The notes beneath the pieces were generated by a model. That model was not told the origin of the DNA, did not search any database, and saw only the letters and a list, made by a program, of their open reading frames with translations. A DNA stretch of 64,000 nucleotides from Chitinophagales bacterium (GTDB taxonomy: Bacteria; Bacteroidota; Bacteroidia; Chitinophagales; Chitinophagaceae): contig JACJXQ010000008.1 in assembly GCA_020636495.1 (NCBI GenBank), forward strand, positions 3,100,001 to 3,164,000, in the 5' to 3' direction. The position numbers and the translations under genes were made by a program. Position 1 is the stretch's first letter; every line of letters starts with the position of its first letter. This document shows, piece by piece, positions 27,112-36,429 of the stretch.

Positions 27112-29427
27112 GTGAAAGGTCGGCTGATACATATAGTGCGTATATCTGGTATTGCGGTGGTTATTGCCGCAATACTGTTCATTGTGCTGGATATTACTTT
27201 GCCAGTACAAACACATATTGACTACGGCCAGCTGATAAGAGGTGACGACAGTAGTGTATTGCATGCCTACCTGGCAAAAGACGAACAATGGCGTATGAAA
27301 GTTTCAGCAGAAGAAATAACGCCGGAACTGCGCAAAGCCATCATCTTTAAAGAGGATAAGTATTTCTACTACCACCCCGGTGTAAACCTGCTGTCTGTAG
27401 GAAGAGCTATGTTCAATAACATAACACATAAGAAAAGAACATCAGGCGCCTCAACCATTACCATGCAGGTTGCCCGTATGCTGCAACCTAAAAAAAGGAC
27501 ATACTTCAACAAGGTAACGGAGATGTTCCGCGCCCTTCAACTGGAGCTACACTATACCAAGAACGAGATACTGGATATGTATCTGAACCTTGTACCTTAC
27601 GGGTCAAACATACAGGGCGTAAAAGCAGCATCAATTCTCTATTTCGACAAAATGCCGGAACAGCTTTCTCTTGCCGAGATCACCGCTCTGAGCATCATAC
27701 CCAACAAACCCAATTCGTTGGTTATGGGTAAACACAACAGACAACTTGTAAATTACAGAAATGAGTGGCTGATGCGCTTTAAAGAAGCGGGGCTGTTTTC
27801 TGACAAAGCTATTGAAGATGCACTAACGGAACCGCTTACTGCCTCCAGACATGATGCACCTAAAAAAGTGCCGCAGTTTGCATGGAGGATGCACACACAG
27901 CACCCGGGTAAAGCTGATATATATTCTACCATCAGCAAACGCATGCAAAGACAGGCGGAGGATATAACACAGGGATACATGAGCAATCTTGAGTTGCAAA
28001 ACATACACAACTGTGCAGTAATAGTGATAGACAACACAAATCATGAAGTAAAAGCCTACATAGGTTCTCACAACTTTTATGACGACACACATCACGGGCA
28101 GGTAGATGGAGTAGCAGCGCCACGTTCGCCCGGCAGTACACTGAAGCCATTTCTATATGCGTTATGTACTGACATGGGTATGATAACCCCTAAAACGATC
28201 ATAGCCGATGTACCCGTGAACCTGGACGGATACATGCCTGAGAATTACGACCTTGAATTCAGGGGCAACATTGCTATAGAAGACGCCTTAAAAAAATCAC
28301 TCAATATCCCGGCTGTAAAACTGCTGAACGAAGCCGGCACAGAAACATTCATCAGAGCCCTTTCTAACTGTGGCGTATCTACGCTGAAAGAACAACGTAA
28401 GAACCTGGGCATATCACTGATACTGGGAGGCTGTACTATTCGGCTGGATGAGTTGGCAGGTTTATATTCCACACTGGCCAACAAGGGCGAATTCCAACCT
28501 ATGAAATGGACAACGGAACCAGTTAAACCCACAAAAGTCAAACCTGTACGCCTGGTGTCACCAGCTGCGGCATATATCGTCAGCAACATCATTACCGATC
28601 TGTACCGGCCAGATGTACCTAACCTCTTTGATAATGCGTTGAGCATACCTAAAATAGCCTGGAAAACAGGCACATCGTACGGCAGGAAAGACGCCTGGAG
28701 TGTAGGTTATAATAAACGCTATACTATCGGTGTATGGGTAGGTAATTTTGACGGTACAGGAGTTGCTGAACTGAATGGTGCAGGCATTGCTACCCCACTA
28801 TTATTTCGCCTGTTTAACACTATTGACAAACATGTGTCGGACGACTGGTTGAAAATGCCCGAGAAAGTGCAGTTCAGGTATGTATGTAAAGAAACAGGCA
28901 AAACACCGAATGATTTCTGTACTGAGACCATAATGGACTATTACATCCCGGGTATTTCTGACAACAACCACTGCGATCACCTGAAAGAAGTATGGCTGGC
29001 AGCCGACGAAAGTTTTAGTTACTGTACGTCTTGCCGCCCTTCTGCAGGCTACAAAACAGAGACCATCCCCAACATATCAGCAGAGCTGACAGCTTATTAC
29101 GAACAGTATCACATACCCTATACTAAAATACCTGAACACAACCCATTATGCTCCCGGACGTTTGACGGGCAGGCACCATACATCACTTCACTAACAGACA
29201 AAGCTACCTACCTGATAACCGACAAGAACAAACAACAGCTACAACTGCAATGCACCGCCGGTAATGATGTAAAAAAGGTCTTCTGGTATATCAATGATAA
29301 ATATCTTACCAGTACCGATGCAGGCGAGCGTGTATTCTTCGTACCCGAAACACCCAATATTAAAATATCATGCGCTGACGACAAAGGCCGCAATAAAGAC
29401 ATCTATATCAAGGTAAAATTTATCTGA
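27112..29427 (+). CDS. pbpC: Penicillin-binding protein 1C, bifunctional
   Basis: Translation starts at a GTG 4 bp after the alpha-2-macroglobulin gene, suggesting translational coupling. The product has an N-terminal membrane anchor (about residues 8-27). A GT51 glycosyltransferase domain follows, with EDKYFYYHPG (Glu81) and GASTITMQVARML. The transpeptidase domain has SxxK at Ser342-Lys345 (SPGSTLKPF), an SLN-like motif (KKSLNIPAVKLL) and KTG at 518-520. A C-terminal PBP1C-type domain contains paired cysteines. It polymerises and cross-links peptidoglycan; with A2M it is thought to repair wall damage while the protease inhibitor acts. Confidence 0.94.
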   Translation: MKGRLIHIVRISGIAVVIAAILFIVLDITLPVQTHIDYGQLIRGDDSSVLHAYLAKDEQWRMKVSAEEITPELRKAIIFKEDKYFYYHPGVNLLSVGRAMFNNITHKKRTSGASTITMQVARMLQPKKRTYFNKVTEMFRALQLELHYTKNEILDMYLNLVPYGSNIQGVKAASILYFDKMPEQLSLAEITALSIIPNKPNSLVMGKHNRQLVNYRNEWLMRFKEAGLFSDKAIEDALTEPLTASRHDAPKKVPQFAWRMHTQHPGKADIYSTISKRMQRQAEDITQGYMSNLELQNIHNCAVIVIDNTNHEVKAYIGSHNFYDDTHHGQVDGVAAPRSPGSTLKPFLYALCTDMGMITPKTIIADVPVNLDGYMPENYDLEFRGNIAIEDALKKSLNIPAVKLLNEAGTETFIRALSNCGVSTLKEQRKNLGISLILGGCTIRLDELAGLYSTLANKGEFQPMKWTTEPVKPTKVKPVRLVSPAAAYIVSNIITDLYRPDVPNLFDNALSIPKIAWKTGTSYGRKDAWSVGYNKRYTIGVWVGNFDGTGVAELNGAGIATPLLFRLFNTIDKHVSDDWLKMPEKVQFRYVCKETGKTPNDFCTETIMDYYIPGISDNNHCDHLKEVWLAADESFSYCTSCRPSAGYKTETIPNISAELTAYYEQYHIPYTKIPEHNPLCSRTFDGQAPYITSLTDKATYLITDKNKQQLQLQCTAGNDVKKVFWYINDKYLTSTDAGERVFFVPETPNIKISCADDKGRNKDIYIKVKFI

Positions 29428-29629
29428 TCATTTACAAAAACAAGTGACTGAGAATCAATACAATTAAGCCCAAATTGTTAAGTATTGTTAAGTGATCGCA
29501 TTTTGAAATAGTTGTATTCTGTTGCAGAAAAGAAGAAAATCCGTCGAGCATTTATTTCATGGCAATATGTCAAAGAACTGGTAATTGCATAATGCAATAA
29601 TAGTTCAAATATACGTAATTTTACTATCA

Positions 29630-29655
29630 ATAAAAAATCCGGGCATAGCCCGGAT
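29630..29655 (-). terminator. Intrinsic terminator of the thioredoxin gene
   Basis: On the minus strand an 8-bp stem (ATCCGGGC/GCCCGGAT, 3-nt loop, 29637-29655) is followed by TTTTTTA. It lies 23 bp after the trx stop. The rest of the 29428-29629 gap holds no gene; two TGTTAAGT copies 10 bp apart lie at 29476-29493. Confidence 0.85.
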
Positions 29656-29678
29656 CCTGAACAAAAGAATAGTTATGT

Positions 29679-30053
29679 TTAGTTCTTTTCAGCAGTATTG
29701 GTCACCAGGTGCTCCTCTATCACCTGTTTCAGTACGTGCTTAGGTAGTGCGCCCGCCTGCATCATTGGCTGTGCAGCCATGGGGATGAACAACATGCTGG
29801 GAATGCTCTGTATACCGAATGCACCTGCCAGTTCCTGTTCTACTTCCGTATCTACTTTATATATCAATAATTTATCATCATATTCGTTTGATAACTCTTC
29901 AAGTATCGGAGCCACCATTTTACAAGGTCCGCACCAGTCAGCGTAGAAATCAATGATAGCAGGCAGTTTGCCCAGGTATTTCCACTCTTTTTCTATGTCG
30001 TAGTTAAATACTTTCTCTTTAAAATCTTTGGTTGTCAGTTGTATTGTCGCCAT
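29679..30053 (-). CDS. trxA: Thioredoxin
   Basis: This 124-residue protein has the classical redox site W40-C41-G42-P43-C44-K in DFYADWCGPCKMVAPIL and a cis-Pro segment (GIQSIPSMLFI). It is a cytoplasmic dithiol reductant that reduces protein disulfides and depends on thioredoxin reductase. The N-terminal extension (about 20 residues before the first beta strand) is modestly longer than in E. coli TrxA. It lies 53 bp downstream of the PLP decarboxylase gene, in the same direction, and could share its transcript. A strong terminator follows. Confidence 0.93.
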   Translation of the reverse strand: MATIQLTTKDFKEKVFNYDIEKEWKYLGKLPAIIDFYADWCGPCKMVAPILEELSNEYDDKLLIYKVDTEVEQELAGAFGIQSIPSMLFIPMAAQPMMQAGALPKHVLKQVIEEHLVTNTAEKN

Positions 30054-30106
30054 GTTAAACTTTTTGCAAAGGTATGGTATCCAAAATCGGGGTTCTGTAA
30101 TAAATA

Positions 30107-31648
30107 TTACATATCTCCTTCACTATGTTTATTATTTGTTTTACCATGCTCTTGCAGAAAATCGGCCACGCTGTGCAGTATATGCATCCCCAGTTCATTC
30201 AGCAACTTAGGGTCATCCAGCACTTCTGCAATCTGTGCGCCTTTTATAGCCCCTATCTTCTCACTTGTCCTTTTAGTGATAAAAGTCATAGCATTCTTCA
30301 ACGGCAACCCTGACCGCTCGGCATACGAATTGACCAGCGCCATTTCGTAATACTCCTCCGAAGTGATACAATTCTTAAAATCGGCGTAGTTCATCTTCAT
30401 AGGCGGGGTAATACCACACCAGAAATTGCGCTCCATGTAATGCGAATATGCTCCTGCCCCGTGTATTACCACGAATATCTTATCTGCCAGCGGGTTGTCA
30501 GGGTGCAGTTCGTCAGGTATTGCTATATTTTCTTCCAGTACATCAAAATCGGCACAAGCACGGCCATGTATATTGGCCCTTACATCTTTACGTTTTTCCA
30601 GCTTATGTGCTTTGCCGTATTTCAGTATAAAATAGTCGTAATCCAGTCCCAGGCCGGTCAGTGTACCATTTTCAGAAACACCTGTTGTGAGGGTAACAAT
30701 ACGTGTACCATCTTCATTTATCTTGATGTTAGACACCTTGCCTATAAGTACCTCTGTATTGGCCACCAGCCATCTGCCGGGTTCGGTATCTATACGTTCC
30801 GGCACGGGTAATCCTACTGCCTTGTAAGCTATTTCTATCTCCTGTAAAATATGTTCTGCATATACTTCTATCGCTACAGCAGGATCGAAACCACCACTCA
30901 GGTTCAATTCCTGTATCTCCAGCCCAAGTTCATCTTTCATCCTGCGGGCAAGTCGGGCCGCATGTTCTATGCCATAATCCCACATTGTTGGGTCGGATGA
31001 ACCGCTGCCCGGATGGAAGGTAAAGCCCGAAACTGTCATACCATAATCCAGAATGGTTCTGGCCAGTTCCATAGCCTGCTCATTATCAACCCCATATCTT
31101 TTGTTGAACGACTGCGAATATCCTGTACCTGAACTAGTACCCTCTGCATTGAACAGGCGTATCTGCATCCTGATATCTTCATTATTGATATCCAGGTCTT
31201 CTATTTCCTCGTTGAGAATGCGTATATCATGAATATTGTCGGTAGCAAAATTGCGCATACCGTCTATCAATGCATGACGGATATCAGCACGCTCCTTCTG
31301 CGTCTGGCCGAAATTTACTTTTTTACCGATCTCCGATTTAGGCAGGCCACTTTCTATCAACAGGCGTAATTCGCTGTAAGTAGCTATTTCGAAACCGGCG
31401 CCTTTTGCTATCAAAGCTTTGAGTACATGTGGTTCCGCGTTGGCCTTAACAGCAAAATGTACAGTGCCCGCATGGCCAAAATGCTCATAAAAAGTATCAT
31501 AATTCTCCTCTACCGCATTGTAATTGCATACACGGTAGGCATGGCGCGCCAACTGTTCTAAAAACTGTTTACCATTCACTTTTTCACTCCATTCCCTAAA
31601 GTTATCCGCTATAGGATGCTTTGTCAGAGGGCCTTTCATTGTCGTCAT
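30107..31648 (-). CDS. Fold-III PLP-dependent amino-acid decarboxylase (Orn/Arg/DAP family)
   Basis: The 513-residue enzyme shows the alanine-racemase-fold signature: PLP lysine Lys68 in HFAVKANAEP, the phosphate-binding segment FTFHPGSGSSDP, NLSGGF, EPGRWLV, and a C-terminal beta domain with GAYSHYMERNFWCG. CADFD probably takes the place of the catalytic-Cys CESGD segment. About 90 residues after the barrel are an unusual helical extension ending in a charged tail. It decarboxylates a basic amino acid, but arginine, ornithine, diaminopimelate and carboxynorspermidine substrates cannot be told apart by eye. There is no lysine or polyamine operon context. The alternative start at the fourth residue changes little. 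Confidence 0.85.
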   Translation of the reverse strand: MTTMKGPLTKHPIADNFREWSEKVNGKQFLEQLARHAYRVCNYNAVEENYDTFYEHFGHAGTVHFAVKANAEPHVLKALIAKGAGFEIATYSELRLLIESGLPKSEIGKKVNFGQTQKERADIRHALIDGMRNFATDNIHDIRILNEEIEDLDINNEDIRMQIRLFNAEGTSSGTGYSQSFNKRYGVDNEQAMELARTILDYGMTVSGFTFHPGSGSSDPTMWDYGIEHAARLARRMKDELGLEIQELNLSGGFDPAVAIEVYAEHILQEIEIAYKAVGLPVPERIDTEPGRWLVANTEVLIGKVSNIKINEDGTRIVTLTTGVSENGTLTGLGLDYDYFILKYGKAHKLEKRKDVRANIHGRACADFDVLEENIAIPDELHPDNPLADKIFVVIHGAGAYSHYMERNFWCGITPPMKMNYADFKNCITSEEYYEMALVNSYAERSGLPLKNAMTFITKRTSEKIGAIKGAQIAEVLDDPKLLNELGMHILHSVADFLQEHGKTNNKHSEGDM

Positions 31649-31739
31649 ATTCAGGAAAAATGCTGTTCTGACCGCAAAGATGCACCCATTTTTACAAATA
31701 GAGGGAATATGATAGATTTCTATACGATAATACCCTGCG

Positions 31740-33215
31740 CTATTTAAAGTATTTCCGGAAGAACTCCATTGAGTTAGAATGGAATATACGCTGTATCACT
31801 TCTGAAGGATCTATGCGGTTGTAGCTGTTCTTTAGTTTGGTTTCCGGATCGTTAAAATAGTTGAAGGCATGCCGCTCTATATACTGTACCAGGGCATCCA
31901 TATCTCCTGATGTCCAGAACATATTCATAGGATCTATCATACCATCGTTATCACTACCAATTGCTATGTTGTCCCAGGCAAACATATCGTGCATGTCCAG
32001 CAATTCAACAATATGTCTGATGTTGTTCCACAGCATTTTGCTGTTGGAGTGTTTACGCGCACTATCTGATGCCAGCTCCAGGCGCAGGGATTTTTTATAT
32101 TGTTTGGATGCTATTCTTCTTTCATCCAGTTGTAAGCCGATGATGCCACCACTCCTGACCACCTCCAGCAGTTCATCGTCATAAAAGTTGATATCAGCTG
32201 AATACATTCTCGAAGCAGTATATTCCAGCCCGGGAGTTGCGTTAGGGTTATCCCTGCTTTGCATGCCATTGCATGCGCCATGACTTATAATGAGCGGGAT
32301 CTCTTTGCGTGCATATTCTGCTGCGTGTTCCGTTTTCAGGTAATTGATATATTCTGTTCTTGACAGATAGCTCATATGCTTGATATCGATCAGCATCCTG
32401 TTGCCATCGGTATTGTCCAGTACCTCTTTCATTACTTTTCTGCCCAATGGTGTGAAACCCGTATTCATACCCGGCTCCTGGCGTGTCATCAGGTCCTGGA
32501 AAAAGTCAGACATTGTTTCTGCATGGCCGCAAAGCTCGTTATAAAAATGATGTGCGAACGTAACATAAAACGGCCTGTACGTCCATGACTTCATTTTTCT
32601 CAGATTGTCTAATACTTCAACTTCGTCCGGTGTATCGCCGTTACCCGCATTCAGGTTGTGCAGCCCTTCTATACTCATAATAACATACACTGTCTCAACC
32701 TCCGTTTTATCCTCATTAAGCATCATAGCTTCCTGTAAATCTGTATAGCTTTTAATGAGTACATATTTCCGCTTTATGTTGCCAAACTTTATCTCCTTAT
32801 TATGCAATTGCAGGTAGAAATCATATTCGTTCTCAACATCTGAAAAATAATCTTTGTTACTCTGCAAAAAGTTGATGCGGTCCTTGCCCAGGCTGGATGC
32901 CAGGTTGCTGATAAAATCGGTGAGGACACCTGTACCTGTATTCAGCCTTACAAATGACCGCTCGATAGAATAAATAGAGGCACAGATACAACGCACTTTA
33001 CCATTTGACAGTGTTGTAAAGTCGCACTGTGTAAATTTTACTAATCCGAGCAAACGCTGCAACAGGCGCTCCAATGGGTTGGGCGGATCATAAAACCAAA
33101 TAGAGGTCTTATGATGCCTGTTGGTGGAATTCTCCCCTACTTTTTTTGTTGAGAAACTTTTGCCAAATGGCTTCATCGCGGGGTGGCAATGCATATCAAT
33201 AGAAAACTGATTCAT
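31740..33215 (-). CDS. Membrane dipeptidase-like metallopeptidase (family M19)
   Basis: I prefer the ATG at 33215 because it starts MNQFSIDMHCHP; an upstream ATG at 33248 adds 11 residues. The M19 pattern is recognisable: metal-site HxH (H-C-H) near the N-terminus, Glu in MSIEGLHNL, His in IDIKHMSYLS, His in IISHGACNG, and GSDNDG near the C-terminus. In typical M19 dipeptidases the first motif is HxD, so HCH here is a variation. The protein is about 100 residues longer than renal-type dipeptidases because of an N-terminal insert. No signal peptide is seen, so it is probably cytoplasmic. Substrate unknown; dipeptides are likely. Confidence 0.8.
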   Translation of the reverse strand: MNQFSIDMHCHPAMKPFGKSFSTKKVGENSTNRHHKTSIWFYDPPNPLERLLQRLLGLVKFTQCDFTTLSNGKVRCICASIYSIERSFVRLNTGTGVLTDFISNLASSLGKDRINFLQSNKDYFSDVENEYDFYLQLHNKEIKFGNIKRKYVLIKSYTDLQEAMMLNEDKTEVETVYVIMSIEGLHNLNAGNGDTPDEVEVLDNLRKMKSWTYRPFYVTFAHHFYNELCGHAETMSDFFQDLMTRQEPGMNTGFTPLGRKVMKEVLDNTDGNRMLIDIKHMSYLSRTEYINYLKTEHAAEYARKEIPLIISHGACNGMQSRDNPNATPGLEYTASRMYSADINFYDDELLEVVRSGGIIGLQLDERRIASKQYKKSLRLELASDSARKHSNSKMLWNNIRHIVELLDMHDMFAWDNIAIGSDNDGMIDPMNMFWTSGDMDALVQYIERHAFNYFNDPETKLKNSYNRIDPSEVIQRIFHSNSMEFFRKYFK

Positions 33216-33417
33216 AAGATGGTCCTTTATAGTTAGTGATGGCGGCACATGTATATATATACACTGCCAAAGATTACTGTCTTATAAATGTCCTAAATAA
33301 ATACCAGCCAGAAAAGAGTGTTTTCACCCAATCTTCCGTATAAATGAACTGAAGAAGTCTGCCTGACTCCTAGAAACAATTCTGCATTTTTTCTACCAGT
33401 TACAGGCGTGCACTTTA

Positions 33418-36222
33418 TTACCAATACTTCTCCTGAAACTTATCCAGCTTCACAAACCTGTTTTTAGCATATATTTTCACGACAGGTATGTCGAAAAACA
33501 CGCCCGCCTGCAACCGCAACGCCGTATATTGACGATCAGACGTATTTACACTTCTGACCAAGGGAGCATATACACCACTCACACTTACGACGAGCGGGGT
33601 TTTGTAAATAGCTTTGGCAACGTGTATGCCCGGACTGAAGAACTGCTCCCACTTGAATTTTTGTGGTAAAACTCCATCTGTATTACTTATCCTATATGAG
33701 ACTACCGCACCTATATCTACCACGCTCAGAGTAAAACTCCAGGGATTACTGCCCAGGTAGCGCATGCGCCCTTTGCTGAAACAAGTTACATACTTATCAT
33801 TTTTCTGCACATCGCGACGAGAAGGTATGGAATATGTAAGCCCGATAGGTGCGCTGATGCCATAAACATAACCATTATTATCCGGGCCTAATGTATCTGT
33901 GGCCGACGATGCCAATGTTTTTATGAGCCACTCATGGCCTACATATGGCCCTACATAAGCATTGATAAACCAGCTGTGCAGTGATGCCTTTTTTATATTA
34001 TAACTCGACGGTGGCAATGCATACTTCTGCACAACACTACTCAGGTCTTTACTGTTCCTGGCATCAGAAACATCGCTTAAAAACAAGCCCGTCCTGCTGA
34101 CGATGTCTTCCATTCTTTTAAACCTGAGCCGGCTGATGAAGGTATCTGCAAGTGCAAACGTATTGCCATCCTGTGTATATACGATCCGACCTACAAGTGC
34201 GGTGGAATCTACATTAACTTTGATATTTTGCTTTGTTCTATCAAACCTGCTCTGTAAACTATCTTTGAAAGCCGGGTCTGTTCTTTGTCCTGTAGCAACG
34301 GCTAACAAGTCGTTTGTCAGCATGGGGTACTCGTTAAAAAAACGGCGTGCTCCGTTTTGCTCAATTATTCTACGTTCATAGAAATATTCAATAATATCGA
34401 AACTCTTGCCTATAGCACCCGGATAATTCTTCCTGTCTATTTCCCGGTATATATCCAGAATTTCGGCTAACATAGCCAGTCCGTCCTTTACATTCTGTTC
34501 AGCAGGCACTATGTTCAGACTCTCCAGTGTCCCGATAATATTTTTTGTGTAGGTCCATACATTATAGTTTACCGATGTAACATCTGTTTTGTCGTCGGCG
34601 GATACTCGTTCCATTTCGGCATATATGGCTTCCAGCTTTTTGATATTCAGCAATATCTTAGCCAACCAGACCTTCAGTTTCTGTACATCAGTTTTTTTGA
34701 ACCAGAAGCTGCGGCCATAGTTCTTTCCGGCAAGGCGGGAAAACACCCTGTCATATTTCATATCGGTCAGGCTCAGCATGGTCATGAACATATCGTCGTC
34801 CATTTCAAGCAGAACAGATGGTGTAAGCCACTGGCGTGTATTACTGTCTACGAGGAAGAACTCCTGTTTTATGGCATACAACAACGTGATATAATCATTG
34901 CCTGTGATACCTGTACCTTCCGTATGGCTCCTGCTCAGGTATAGGTAGTCCAGTGTTTCAGACAAAGTATACTTATTTTGCAAAGCCGTTGCAATGCTGA
35001 CGCCAGTTTGCATATACGGCAGTATATTATTCCGCCGCTCGGGAGATTCGTCAATATAGGCCCTTACATAGCTGGTATTCACCAAATGTTCCGGCATTCT
35101 TACAAAATCCTCTGCTATAGCATATCTCCAGGCCTTTCCAAGATCCGGTGTTTCATATACTTCATTACCACGCAATAGTTTTATACTTGCCGGGAACAAC
35201 ACATTCATATCATTGTACAGCTTGGCATTTGCCCTTAGCTGTTCAAAAAACCAGATAACGGTTTCCTGTTTTACCCGGTCGGTAAGGAATATGGCCAAAG
35301 CGTCTATCATTTCAGACTCCGAAGGCATAGACAGCGCATGTCCCTGGAAAGACGAGGTTAAACTGATCGTTGTCTGCATAGCAGCTAAAGGAGGTACATC
35401 CATATCAGCAGACTTGTATAATCCTTGTGAAAAGTCAACAATACGGGATGTATTACTCAACATTTCATTTACATCCTTATCAGTTGCAATCAATTGTGTT
35501 TTCAGATTTCTCCTCAATCCCTGTATCTCATACTTGAATGTTTCAACGGCTTCTGCAAGGTCTTGTTCGGTTGTTTCTATACTTTCCTTGTAGGCACTGA
35601 TCCTTGCAGAGTCTGTCTTTTTCAACATTAGTAATGAGTCGACCCAACCGGCGGTAAGCGTATCTGTATGCAACATCATTAATAAGGCTGAAGAATCGTT
35701 ATTAGATAAGGAGAACCTGGTGCGATACAAACTATCATATCTACGTAAGTCCTCTTCAAATCCTAAAAGTTCCAGTTTCTCTTCGCCAATAGCTTCCTGG
35801 TATCTTTTTATGCTTGTAAAAAGGCTGTCCAGTTTTTTCAATTTTACCAGGTCTGTGCTATCAGTTGTTTCTGCAATAAGTTTCTTTACGGCCAGTGAAG
35901 TTTTCTCGATGGTAAAGTTTGAGGCAAAGACCATATTCTGCAAATGAAGCAGATAAGGGTAGCTTTTCAACATACCAAAATAGCCCCGATTGTCGATCGT
36001 ATCATTGATGAATGTTTTCACCAACTTGAAAAACTCCTTTTTGCACCTGATCTCGTCAAAAGTGCTGTCCCTGGTTTTCAGCTCATTGATGATCTCATAC
36101 AACCTTAAAGTAGCGTATACCGCATTGTTTGGCTGTACGGTTTCCTCACGGGCTTTAGTAACAAATGAGAACAAGAACATACAAAAACACAATATGATCA
36201 ACCTCAATATCCTGACAATCAT
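33418..36222 (-). CDS. Large exported protein of unknown function, 934 aa
   Basis: A signal peptide is present (IVRILRLIILCFCMFLFSFVTKA). Residues about 30-640 are almost wholly helical and acidic, with many Lys/Glu/Asp and Leu heptads, suggesting long helical bundles or coiled coil. The last 200 residues (from about HSWFINAYVGPYVGHEWL) change to alternating aromatic and hydrophobic strands that end in VVKIYAKNRFVKLDKFQEKYW, the look of a small outer-membrane barrel or C-terminal beta domain. I recognise no family. A T9SS domain is absent. It stands alone, with 202 bp to the M19 gene and 207 bp to dnaE2. Confidence 0.75.
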   Translation of the reverse strand: MIVRILRLIILCFCMFLFSFVTKAREETVQPNNAVYATLRLYEIINELKTRDSTFDEIRCKKEFFKLVKTFINDTIDNRGYFGMLKSYPYLLHLQNMVFASNFTIEKTSLAVKKLIAETTDSTDLVKLKKLDSLFTSIKRYQEAIGEEKLELLGFEEDLRRYDSLYRTRFSLSNNDSSALLMMLHTDTLTAGWVDSLLMLKKTDSARISAYKESIETTEQDLAEAVETFKYEIQGLRRNLKTQLIATDKDVNEMLSNTSRIVDFSQGLYKSADMDVPPLAAMQTTISLTSSFQGHALSMPSESEMIDALAIFLTDRVKQETVIWFFEQLRANAKLYNDMNVLFPASIKLLRGNEVYETPDLGKAWRYAIAEDFVRMPEHLVNTSYVRAYIDESPERRNNILPYMQTGVSIATALQNKYTLSETLDYLYLSRSHTEGTGITGNDYITLLYAIKQEFFLVDSNTRQWLTPSVLLEMDDDMFMTMLSLTDMKYDRVFSRLAGKNYGRSFWFKKTDVQKLKVWLAKILLNIKKLEAIYAEMERVSADDKTDVTSVNYNVWTYTKNIIGTLESLNIVPAEQNVKDGLAMLAEILDIYREIDRKNYPGAIGKSFDIIEYFYERRIIEQNGARRFFNEYPMLTNDLLAVATGQRTDPAFKDSLQSRFDRTKQNIKVNVDSTALVGRIVYTQDGNTFALADTFISRLRFKRMEDIVSRTGLFLSDVSDARNSKDLSSVVQKYALPPSSYNIKKASLHSWFINAYVGPYVGHEWLIKTLASSATDTLGPDNNGYVYGISAPIGLTYSIPSRRDVQKNDKYVTCFSKGRMRYLGSNPWSFTLSVVDIGAVVSYRISNTDGVLPQKFKWEQFFSPGIHVAKAIYKTPLVVSVSGVYAPLVRSVNTSDRQYTALRLQAGVFFDIPVVKIYAKNRFVKLDKFQEKYW

Positions 36223-36429
36223 CTATAAATATTTTTCACAATATAAAAATATCTGTATGCATTGTCAATCATGTTTATAGTTATTAATAGAAGGAAATTA
36301 AAATACCAGTCTCTAACAAGGAGAATACCGGATGGACACATTATATTGATAATCAACACAATAACCCGCATTTAATGTATGAAGGCACAGAAATGTATCA
36401 GACTATCTTCTGAAATTGAATATGCCTGC

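Noticed and set aside
29471..29493. Repeated TGTTAAGT copies after pbpC as another 11-bp array
   Set aside because: The spacing is 10 bp, not 11, and the site is downstream of a plus-strand gene and far from any start.
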